DNA of 20,510 bases from CG2-30-40-21 sp043806395 (GTDB taxonomy: Bacteria; UBA9089; CG2-30-40-21): the NCBI GenBank assembly GCA_043806395.1, contig JAZDHC010000253.1, forward strand, positions 1-20,510, read 5' to 3'. Of the stretch, positions 1-5,341 are shown one piece after another. The notes beneath the pieces are model-generated. The model had not been told where the DNA came from, did no database searches, and saw nothing but the letters and a program-made list of their open reading frames with translations. Positions within the stretch are counted from its first letter, which is position 1; each line of letters begins with the position of its first letter. The position numbers and the translations under genes are program-made.

Positions 1-596
1 GTCTCGAACATTGCCTGCTCCAATAAGATATCCCAGTTGAAAGAAATTATATCACCCCCTGTGTTGGTTATATAATTTGCAAAGCACCGATGATACTCTG
101 AATTGCAATAATAGCACATTATCGATAGTGTTTCATGAATATACTCCGGCAAACCGTTCCTTAACCCGTTCCCTAATCCGCAATATAAGCTAAGAAATCT
201 CTTGTTTGCAAGCTGTCTATTTGGTTCATCTATTTTATCTATTTCAGATTCAATCCAGATATACAATTCCTCTATATTAATTTGTTTACTAATACTTTCA
301 TTTTTGAGTAAATCTTTTTTCGTAATATGTTGTGAGTATTTATTTTGATAGTAATCATCAATTATATTGAATAAATTATCCTGTATCTTAATTGGAGACG
401 CGCCAGTATTAGAAAGGTTTTGGTTTATTCTTTCAATTAAATTATTTGCATAATAAAAGTACCCACTACTTAGAGGTCCTGATTCATTTAATTCATTCGT
501 CTCTCTTGTAGCTGTGCCAGAATTATACTTTAGCGTTGTAAATCGCATCTTCAAATCTCTAGATGCTCCTGCTCCTAATAAATAGACTCTATTCAT
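1..596 (-). CDS. SIR2-like domain protein, N-terminal part (cut by window edge)
   Basis: An open frame of 198 codons starts at ATG 596 and is still open at base 1, so the 3' part is missing. The N-terminus reads MNRVYLLGAGASRD, a glycine-rich nucleotide-binding loop. Near residues 186-195 it has ISFNWDILLE, matching the T-x-N-W/Y-D-x-L-L-E motif of SIR2-like domains. Both motifs are typical of SIR2_2-type proteins. In known bacterial defence systems such domains bind or cleave NAD+, but many homologues are uncharacterised. The middle is hydrophilic, with no membrane segment. An AAGGAG lies 13 bases upstream of the ATG, a slightly long spacing. The transposase element follows upstream on the same strand. 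The fold assignment is fairly good; the effector role is inference, because any second domain lies outside the window. Confidence 0.7.
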   Translation of the reverse strand, partial: MNRVYLLGAGASRDLKMRFTTLKYNSGTATRETNELNESGPLSSGYFYYANNLIERINQNLSNTGASPIKIQDNLFNIIDDYYQNKYSQHITKKDLLKNESISKQINIEELYIWIESEIDKIDEPNRQLANKRFLSLYCGLGNGLRNGLPEYIHETLSIMCYYCNSEYHRCFANYITNTGGDIISFNWDILLEQAMFE

Positions 597-677
597 AATT
601 TCTTACACACTCCTTGCTTTTTCTGACGAAACAAAAAGAAACAGGGGAAATGTAGGAAGGAGAAGGAGGAAGGAGAA

Positions 678-704
678 GGTGTCAGACCTACACATTTGAC
701 AAAT
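678..704. repeat. Left terminal inverted repeat of the RAYT element
   Basis: The 27 bases here are an exact reverse complement of 1702-1728 and of 1773-1799. The repeat contains GGTGTCAGACC and ATTTGACAAAT. It also carries the last codons and the stop (688-690) of the transposase. A GGAGAA-rich stretch lies outside it (657-677), mirroring the CT-rich tract at the right end. Confidence 0.85.
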
Positions 705-1644
705 TCAACATACCCTCGAACATACCCTCGAGTTCTTTAACGACCTTCTTTAGATTTCCGTCTTTTTCCACATGCTGTGCAAATCTTCGGCTTGCCTGAG
801 ATACTGCAGATTCACCCATGTTAAATCGTTCGCCGATTTCTTTTAACTTAGCTCCACTAAATTTATGACTAAAGTAGATGACTGCCTTTCTTGATAATCT
901 ATTTTGGCCAAGTACATTATTCACCGCTTCCATGATCTTATCTATCGAAGGTCTACTGGATAATGTTCTTATGGCGGACAGGTCCCTGTCAAGCTGTTTG
1001 CCATCCACATAACTTTCCGTTATCTCTTTTACAAACTCGTCACTTCCCAATATGGTTGAAGCTATCGTCGCTTTCAATGGACTTTCATATTTCTGCTCGA
1101 TCAGGTTTTCAACAAATGTGCGGTATTTTCTCTGTGCATCTGAAACTCTTTTGTCGAAATAGCCACTGATAAATTCTGTTTTAAGCCAATTAGGTGCTTT
1201 TCTTTGGCCGATATAATCACGGTAACTGGACCACTGATATTCCTCAGGCATAGAAACTATCATCGCCCTGACCGGGTTCAGATGGATATAACGAGATAGT
1301 TCTTGTGCATATTCATTGGCTTCTATAAGTATTGCTTTGTAACGACCCTGAAAAAGATGACCTGCCCTTTTCCTTTTAACATTGAAGTAGTTAGTATATG
1401 CCCCGTTTATATGCTTCATAATCTGTGAAAGGTTGCCGGACGGCGTCTCCACTAACAGATGATAGTGGTTGCTCATCAGACAATATACATGAATTACCGC
1501 ACCATACCTACTAACAGCCGATTCCAGATAAGAAAGAAACTGCTCCCTATCTCCTTGACTCCTAAAAACATCTTTTTGTTCATTTCCTCGTGACATAACA
1601 TGATAATGTGCACCAGCATATTCAATTCTTAATGGCCGTCCCAT
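688..1644 (-). CDS. REP-associated tyrosine transposase (RAYT, Y1/IS200-like HUH)
   Basis: The 318-residue protein has a Y1 transposase domain over about residues 1-180. The HUH motif is visible as NHYHLL near residue 60, and the presumed catalytic tyrosine is in RYIHLNPVRA near residue 118. Residues 230-300 form a helix-turn-helix-like region (LKEIGERFNMGESAVSQASRR). Extra C-terminal DNA-binding regions of this kind are common in stand-alone RAYTs. Family members cut and join single-stranded DNA at palindromes, often next to a GTAG tetranucleotide. AGGGG lies 7 bases before ATG 1644. The reading frame is intact. It is flanked by inverted repeats (678-704 against 1702-1728 and 1773-1799), so it probably sits within its own element. 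Lack of a second ORF rules out a classic IS200/IS605 tnpA-tnpB pair. Confidence 0.9.
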   Translation of the reverse strand: MGRPLRIEYAGAHYHVMSRGNEQKDVFRSQGDREQFLSYLESAVSRYGAVIHVYCLMSNHYHLLVETPSGNLSQIMKHINGAYTNYFNVKRKRAGHLFQGRYKAILIEANEYAQELSRYIHLNPVRAMIVSMPEEYQWSSYRDYIGQRKAPNWLKTEFISGYFDKRVSDAQRKYRTFVENLIEQKYESPLKATIASTILGSDEFVKEITESYVDGKQLDRDLSAIRTLSSRPSIDKIMEAVNNVLGQNRLSRKAVIYFSHKFSGAKLKEIGERFNMGESAVSQASRRFAQHVEKDGNLKKVVKELEGMFEGMLNLSNV

Positions 1645-1683
1645 CGATTATCCCCTTTTGATTACCAAGACACCCTTCCCTCT

Positions 1684-2268
1684 TTATGGTAAAGCGAGTA
1701 GATTTGTCAAATGTGTAGGTCTGACACCCTCTCCTCTCCTGACACCCTCTCCTCTCCTGGTAAAGCGAGTAGATTTGTCAAATGTGTAGGTCTGACACCC
1801 TCTCCTCTCTCTCCTCTCCCCTCTCCTCTCCCCTCTCCTCTCTCCCTCTCCTCTCTCTAAACGGACACGAATCACGGTCTTTCCCATCGCAATCACCTTA
1901 TCATCGGCGCACTTATTCCAACTCCCCCTGTCTATTTCAACCTCTATACATTCTAAGGCTTCTTCAATACTTACCTTAAGACTTGCTTCTATGTTTTCCC
2001 CAATATGCTTATGATGAGGAAAGGTTATTATATCTTTGTAATGAGGGGCATTATCCCATCGAAATAAAAGTTTATTATCTTTGTCCTGCCAATGGTAAGA
2101 ATACCTATGTCCTTTTTTACTTATTGTCTCGTGGATAAGAAGAGAACTTCCATCTATCAGCGTAGACTTTATCTTGATAGACTGAACGCTACACTCATCA
2201 ACCAATTCCAAGATCTCTGTTTGTGATACTATCTTGCTCTGATTAAGAAAACTTATGAACTCATACAT
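1684..2268 (-). CDS. TumE/DUF6516-type toxin with aberrant repeat-encoded C-terminus
   Basis: Residues 1 to about 125 look like the TumE (DUF6516) toxin family. The key stretch is YSYHWQDKDNKLLFRWDNAP followed by TFPHHKHIGENIEASLKVS, where the W-D-N-A-P and H-H-K-H motifs are family hallmarks. The protein has 194 residues, against roughly 100-130 usual for the family. The extra C-terminus is encoded by a degenerate repeat (1886-1919), a CT tract and the terminal repeats of the RAYT element, with no stop until 1684. The start ATG 2268 overlaps the antitoxin gene by 16 bases, implying translational coupling. Family members are toxins of two-gene toxin-antitoxin modules. Whether this extended form is active is unknown; the insertion may have disabled it. 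The family call rests on motif recall, not a search. Confidence 0.72.
   Translation of the reverse strand: MYEFISFLNQSKIVSQTEILELVDECSVQSIKIKSTLIDGSSLLIHETISKKGHRYSYHWQDKDNKLLFRWDNAPHYKDIITFPHHKHIGENIEASLKVSIEEALECIEVEIDRGSWNKCADDKVIAMGKTVIRVRLERGEGERRGERRGERRERRGCQTYTFDKSTRFTRRGEGVRRGEGVRPTHLTNLLALP
1688..1800. repeat. 71-bp direct repeat carrying two copies of the right terminal repeat
   Basis: A unit beginning GGTAAAGCGAGTAG at 1688 starts again at 1759, a period of 71 bases. Each copy contains the 27-base terminal repeat (1702-1728, 1773-1799) that is inverted at 678-704. Between the copies there are two CTCTCCTCTCCT runs. The right end of the RAYT element has therefore been duplicated in tandem. 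The stretch lies inside the 3' end of the toxin frame (1684-2268). Confidence 0.85.
1800..1858. repeat. CT-rich low-complexity tract
   Basis: An almost pure pyrimidine run built from CTCTCC units and shorter variants. On the minus strand it reads as GAGAGG and is translated as an Arg/Gly/Glu-rich segment (GERRGERRGERRERRG) in the toxin frame. Its GGAGAA-rich counterpart lies outside the left terminal repeat. Confidence 0.8.
1886..1919 (-). repeat. Degenerate copy of the 34-base CRISPR-like repeat
   Basis: This stretch matches the repeats at 2642-2675 and 2711-2744 at 27 of 34 bases. A 22-base core (1887-1908) is identical, six bases are replaced (1909-1914), and the terminal ATTCC is kept at the same spacing. 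It is read within the toxin frame as CADDKVIAM. It looks like a decayed or captured copy. Confidence 0.6.
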
Positions 2269-2555
2269 TCTTTTAACTCCTCACATCTCCTTTCCCATTC
2301 ACAGTATGCCTGATGGAATCCTTCCCATGTAATAAGGTTATCCCATTCCTCAAAGTTTTCCTTTTTATCTTTTTTTATCTTCTCCTCAAATCTTTCATAA
2401 GAAATTCCATGTTTTTTCTCAAAAACAAGTACTCTACCACGATAATACTCCATTTTTGTAGAAGCCTCAAAGAGTAAAGATCGAATGATATCACTCTCTC
2501 CCTTTTCTTCTTTTACCCATTTTGGCACATGAATTTCCATTGTTACACTTTGCAT
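2253..2555 (-). CDS. Small antitoxin partner of the TumE-type toxin
   Basis: The 100-residue, highly charged protein lies directly upstream of the toxin and overlaps it by 16 bases. The C-terminal half (VFEKKHGISYERFEEKIKK, then FEEWDNLITWEGF) resembles the acidic helical antitoxins that sit beside TumE toxins. No classic ribbon-helix-helix, AbrB or Xre motif is obvious, but residues 1-35 could be a short DNA-binding segment. AAAAGGAG lies 11 bases before ATG 2555. In this type of module the antitoxin binds and neutralises the toxin and often represses its own operon. The antitoxin assignment depends mainly on gene order and overlap. Confidence 0.65.
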   Translation of the reverse strand: MQSVTMEIHVPKWVKEEKGESDIIRSLLFEASTKMEYYRGRVLVFEKKHGISYERFEEKIKKDKKENFEEWDNLITWEGFHQAYCEWERRCEELKECMSS

Positions 2556-2641
2556 CTTGATTCATTCTCCTTTTCTCTCCATGTTCTTTCTGCCTTTTAC
2601 CCTTAACTTTGTACCTTTAACTTCCAGCCTCTATGGCTGGC

Positions 2642-2744
2642 GTCGCAATCACCTTATCATCGGCTCTAACATTCCCTCCATGAGGATATTATAAGTTGCA
2701 TTCAGAAGGCGTCGCAATCACCTTATCATCGGCTCTAACATTCC
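2642..2744 (-). CRISPR. Possible CRISPR remnant: two 34-base repeats, one 35-base spacer
   Basis: Two identical 34-base repeats (2642-2675 and 2711-2744; identity extends 3 bases further at the 5' plus-strand end) are separated by 35 unrelated bases. Read on the minus strand each contains GTTAGAGCC near its start and ends in GGTGATTGCGAC. ATTGCGAC is the 5' handle known from Thermus thermophilus crRNAs, whose repeats end in a similar GGGGATTGCGAC. A degenerate third copy lies at 1886-1919. An orphan cas6 lies 1.5 kb away. There is no obvious leader and no further repeats, and two units are a weak basis for a CRISPR call. The alternative is an ordinary dispersed repeat duplicated with a 69-base period. 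Confidence 0.42.
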
Positions 2745-2827
2745 TACCCCGCCTCTTGCAAATATCCATCTATCAAGACATTACAATGCCGTTTTTCATA
2801 GTCTCCATCATAAGCTGTCTTTTTCAT
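2744..2827 (-). CDS. Very short ORF (27 residues) with a strong ribosome binding site
   Basis: ATG 2827 is preceded by AAAAGGAGG at 8-base spacing. The frame encodes 27 residues starting MKKTAYDGDYEKRHCNV and stops at the edge of the CRISPR-like repeat. I do not recognise it. The sequence just inside it (AAAAAGACAGCTTATG) resembles the AAAGACAGCTTGAGG of the duplicated segments near the Uma2 gene, so it may be the 5' remnant of a gene cut off by rearrangement. Confidence 0.25.
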   Translation of the reverse strand: MKKTAYDGDYEKRHCNVLIDGYLQEAG

Positions 2828-2922
2828 CAGTCAATTCCTCCTTTTGGCATAGAATTCAGTTGTCACCATTTTCCTAACCCCTTTATTTTCAACCACTCTC
2901 TCGGTGGCATAAATCCCTTAAT

Positions 2923-2950
2923 AGTCTATGCCGTTTTATTCAACTGTCAA
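2923..2950 (-). promoter_or_regulatory. Candidate sigma70-type promoter
   Basis: On the minus strand TTGACA (2945-2950) is followed after 16 bases by TAGACT (2923-2928). It would read toward the toxin-antitoxin pair. The -35 is perfect and the -10 mediocre; chance occurrence is possible in AT-rich sequence. Confidence 0.3.
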
Positions 2951-2988
2951 AGATCTTGTGCAACATTATGTAAACCAAAAATTCACAT

Positions 2989-3046
2989 CCTCAAGCTGTT
3001 TTTATCAACACTACTACATTTTACACCTCATCAAGCAGTTTGTTGG
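2989..3046. repeat. Duplicated segment downstream of the Uma2 gene (copy 1)
   Basis: This segment is an imperfect direct copy of 3702-3776. Both begin CCTCAAGCTGT, continue with TTTATCAACA and TTACACCTC, and end GTTTGTTGG; copy 1 has a shorter middle. Both read, on the minus strand, as the end of a peptide NKLLD...EV followed by a stop. The remaining bases of the 2556-3107 gap show only the small ORF, a hairpin CCAGCC/GGCTGG at 2624-2640, the CRISPR-like repeats and the promoter candidate. Confidence 0.6.
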
Positions 3047-3107
3047 CAATATCAGCAAAGCGGCAGCAAGTAAGTTTTCGACAAGAGCTGAGTAGTTACC
3101 TTTTTGC

Positions 3108-3680
3108 TTAAAATATTGTACTCAAATCTATCTCCAGATCTTTGAAGATATCCACTTGTATCTTATCCTCTTTCTTATATTCTTCAGGCTTCCCATACTT
3201 ATCATCTTTAAGCTTAAATACAGCTACTTCTTTTGTTTCCGGGTCAAACACCCAATATTGTTTCACCTTGTGTTTTTCATATAAATGGTATTTGGTCACA
3301 AGGTCCTTTTTTGCTGTGTAAGGGGATAATATTTCTATAACTATATCAGGAGCACCCTTACATCCTTTGTCATCAAGTTTATTTTCATCACAAACAACGA
3401 CAATATCCGGCTGAACCACAGTCTCTATCTCTTCATCAGCTTCATCAAACTCAGGCAATCGGACATCAAAAGGGGCAACATATACCTGACAGGATTTGTC
3501 CAACAAATAGGTGGCAATCTGTCTATATAATTCTCCCACAATCCCCTGATGCCTTCTTAAGGGTGCAGGGCTCATATCATAAGCTATCCCATCTATCAAT
3601 TCCCACCGCTCCTCATCTGGCCACTTCAAATAATCTCCATAGGTGAATTTTTCTTCTTCTTTTCTTATCGCAAGACCCAT
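3108..3680 (-). CDS. Uma2 family (DUF820) endonuclease-like protein
   Basis: The 190-residue protein shows Uma2-family features. There is ELIDGIAYDMSPAP near residue 28, then PDIVVV, then APDIVIEILSP followed by a lysine-rich helix, and YWVFDPE. The D...E-x-L...K layout fits a PD-(D/E)XK restriction-endonuclease fold; the family's biological role is unclear. The start is placed at ATG 3680, preceded by AAGGAGG at 8 bases. A longer frame from 3752 would translate the duplicated leader and has no comparable ribosome binding site. It stands alone on its strand between two copies of a duplicated segment, and convergent gene copies are common for this family. Confidence 0.85.
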   Translation of the reverse strand: MGLAIRKEEEKFTYGDYLKWPDEERWELIDGIAYDMSPAPLRRHQGIVGELYRQIATYLLDKSCQVYVAPFDVRLPEFDEADEEIETVVQPDIVVVCDENKLDDKGCKGAPDIVIEILSPYTAKKDLVTKYHLYEKHKVKQYWVFDPETKEVAVFKLKDDKYGKPEEYKKEDKIQVDIFKDLEIDLSTIF

Positions 3681-3701
3681 AAACAATACCTCCTTGTATA
3701 T

Positions 3702-3776
3702 CCTCAAGCTGTCTTTATCAACATTGCTGGAATTCAGTTTACACCTCTTCAATCATTTTGTCAAGGAGTTTGTTGG
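3702..3776. repeat. Duplicated segment upstream of the Uma2 gene (copy 2)
   Basis: Partner of 2989-3046. On the minus strand it holds the tail TNKLLDKMIEEV plus a stop, followed by GATAAAGACAGCTTGAGG just before the Uma2 ribosome binding site. It therefore looks like the end of a lost upstream gene plus its downstream spacer. Confidence 0.6.
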
Positions 3777-3785
3777 TAAAATTTC

Positions 3786-3814
3786 TTGACTCCTTTCTTA
3801 TTATATGATATAAT
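3786..3814 (+). promoter_or_regulatory. Consensus sigma70-type promoter for the small membrane protein pair
   Basis: TTGACT (3786-3791), a 17-base spacer and a perfect TATAAT (3809-3814) precede the first small gene. Transcription would start about 3821, leaving a short leader with the AAGGAGG at 3825-3831. Confidence 0.75.
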
Positions 3815-3836
3815 GCTCCTTAATAAGGAGGATGTA

Positions 3837-4037
3837 ATGACGAAACTTAGAGATAAAGAAAAGAACACCCTCGCTAATACCTTCCTGAAAATTGCTGAAT
3901 ATATAATGGCATTAGTAGTTCTTGGACAAATCATTTCAAACAAGTTTAGTCCTTCAACATTTATTACGGGCTTAATCATATTTTTCTTATTAGTTTTCAT
4001 AGCTATCTTTATTTCATCCCATACAAAGGAGGATTAA
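3837..4037 (+). CDS. Small two-helix membrane protein (66 residues)
   Basis: ATG 3837 lies 5 bases after AAGGAGG and just downstream of a consensus promoter. The longer reading from 3786 would start inside that promoter. The protein has a charged N-terminus (MTKLRDKEKN), a first hydrophobic segment at about residues 16-33, a second (FITGLIIFFLLVFIAIFIS) at about 40-60, and a charged tail HTKED. The layout recalls DUF6722-type small membrane proteins, but I cannot confirm that. No catalytic motif is visible. The next gene follows after 4 bases, with its ribosome binding site overlapping this stop, so the two are one transcript. They are the only plus-strand genes in the window. Confidence 0.75.
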   Translation: MTKLRDKEKNTLANTFLKIAEYIMALVVLGQIISNKFSPSTFITGLIIFFLLVFIAIFISSHTKED

Positions 4038-4041
4038 TATC

Positions 4042-4152
4042 ATGGGACCATTTCAAGTTTTTGCTGTTTTGCTTGTTGGAGGTGCAGCAATTGTAGCATT
4101 CTTCGTTTGGTATGGAGACTGGAAAGAGGCAAAGAAGACAGTAAAGTCATAA
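4042..4152 (+). CDS. Tiny single-pass membrane protein (36 residues)
   Basis: ATG 4042 is preceded by AAGGAGG (4026-4032), overlapping the end of the upstream gene. The product has a hydrophobic helix over about residues 5-23 (VFAVLLVGGAAIVAFFVWY) and a basic tail ending KEAKKTVKS. It should insert with the tail in the cytoplasm. Function is unknown. The strong ribosome binding site and 4-base spacing after a membrane protein gene argue for a real gene, possibly forming a complex with the 66-residue partner. Confidence 0.65.
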   Translation: MGPFQVFAVLLVGGAAIVAFFVWYGDWKEAKKTVKS

Positions 4153-4199
4153 AACATCTCCTTTTCCAACACATAACTACCTTGACATTGTTAAATTAG

Positions 4200-4335
4200 C
4201 CACAGAGGTCACAGAGAACACAGAGGAAGAAAAAACCCACAAGATTACACGAGAAAAAATAATAACATCTTATAAAATCCTGCATTAATCTGTGGTTTTG
4301 TCTTTTCGTTCTCCGTGTTCTCCGTGTCTCTGTGG
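4200..4335. repeat. Inverted pair of a dispersed CACAGAG repeat
   Basis: CCACAGAGGTCACAGAGAA at 4200-4218 (continuing to 4228) is mirrored, with a few mismatches, by the stretch 4309-4335, which contains CCGTGTTCTCCGTGTCTCTG. It lies between two convergent transcription units and could form a long hairpin. The right arm is inside the cas6 frame and encodes its last residues. Confidence 0.65.
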
Positions 4336-5322
4336 TGAATAGTCACCCTTATTCATGACTACCCCATACCTCCCCAGCCCAAAAGTAGTATTATTCCCCA
4401 GATGGATAAGGCTTCCTATGAGAATCAGAGGGAGGAATTCTTCCAGACCATTACCCCCATAAGTGATCCTACCCATGAATCCACCCAGCATCATCCTTCT
4501 ATCCTGTCGGGATGAATACCGCTCCCAATCATACCAGTCGAGTTCAGATGAGGTTGTTTTTATTGCCTGTGCTTTTTCTATGAGATTCTCATAATCAATG
4601 TTCATCCCTCCCCCACAGTGAAAATACAAAAGGGAAGATAATCTGCGGATTAGATTGCCAATGAAAATATCAAAATCAGGAGTAGAGACAAGCCTGCCTT
4701 GAGACTTAATCCGTGTTGGGGTAAGAAAATTAAGGGTGAGGTGTGGGTAATTCCTGTAATTGGCAGCTTGCTTTAATATATCAGCTATGGTGATTAGTTG
4801 AGAGGAATTCAACAGTTGTTTGCTGTTGCTGTCATAGATTAGGACAGGTTCGTTTGAGTTAATTGGCAAATTGTTTACCTGAGTTAAGTTCAATTTGCCC
4901 TTACCCTTACCAATTCCTAATCTACCCAATTCATCAAAGGTATAGATAAAATACGGCAGGTAATCAATTGCCTTACCAATAAGGATGAGATTAAACTCAA
5001 ATGTTTCGCCCTCATGATATTGTGATTTAGACACATCAGAAGGTTCGATAATAAAGGGGTGTGGGGTATTGCCTGTATATCTTTTGGGACCCTCATGGCT
5101 GAATCCTTCAAAGACATAGGAATAGATACATCTTTCCTTAAGTAGGCATTGCTGGCAATCTCTCTGCGGATTACAGCAGGTAGTCCGCTTAAAGGCATAA
5201 CCAAACCCACCCCGCAAGGTAGAACCAAGGTAGGTGGGCAGGTGTAAAGTTTCCAAAACTGTAAAAACAAACCTGAATTCAGCTAATTTAAGGTTATCTA
5301 ATTGGTGATAAACATCCTGCAT
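4285..5322 (-). CDS. cas6: CRISPR-associated endoribonuclease Cas6 (RAMP), orphan
   Basis: The 345-residue protein fits the Cas6 family whose C-terminal domain is the CRISPR_Cas6 RAMP fold. Near residue 40 it has LRGGFGYAFK, then a cysteine cluster (CCNPQRDCQQCLLKERC). In the middle there is LGRLGIGKGKGK. Near the C-terminus is the glycine-rich loop LGNNTTFGLGRYGV, which is typical of RAMP proteins. Cas6 cuts precursor CRISPR RNA within repeats. Start ATG 5322 is chosen because GAGGAG lies 6 bases upstream; an ATG at 5361 overlaps rseP and lacks such a site. The last ~15 residues (SPQRHGEHGERKD...) are translated from a dispersed repeat. There are no other cas genes in the window. A possible two-repeat array lies 1.5 kb away. 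Confidence 0.85.
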   Translation of the reverse strand: MQDVYHQLDNLKLAEFRFVFTVLETLHLPTYLGSTLRGGFGYAFKRTTCCNPQRDCQQCLLKERCIYSYVFEGFSHEGPKRYTGNTPHPFIIEPSDVSKSQYHEGETFEFNLILIGKAIDYLPYFIYTFDELGRLGIGKGKGKLNLTQVNNLPINSNEPVLIYDSNSKQLLNSSQLITIADILKQAANYRNYPHLTLNFLTPTRIKSQGRLVSTPDFDIFIGNLIRRLSSLLYFHCGGGMNIDYENLIEKAQAIKTTSSELDWYDWERYSSRQDRRMMLGGFMGRITYGGNGLEEFLPLILIGSLIHLGNNTTFGLGRYGVVMNKGDYSPQRHGEHGERKDKTTD

Positions 5323-5341
5323 AAGATACTCCTCAAATCCC

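Noticed and set aside
1729..1858. CT-rich repeats as a CRISPR array
   Set aside because: The units are short and contiguous, with no unique spacers; this is low-complexity sequence attached to the RAYT right end.
2696..3073. 125-residue plus-strand open frame in the repeat-rich gap
   Set aside because: It has no ribosome binding site, runs antisense through the CRISPR-like repeat, the small ORF and the duplicated segment, and reads as hydrophobic low-information sequence.
3681..3752. N-terminal extension of the Uma2 protein
   Set aside because: The extra 24 residues translate the duplicated leader, and the AAGGAGG lies before the internal ATG at 3680.
3761..4000. Minus-strand open frame overlapping the 66-residue membrane protein
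   Set aside because: It is antisense to a gene with promoter and ribosome binding site, and has neither itself.
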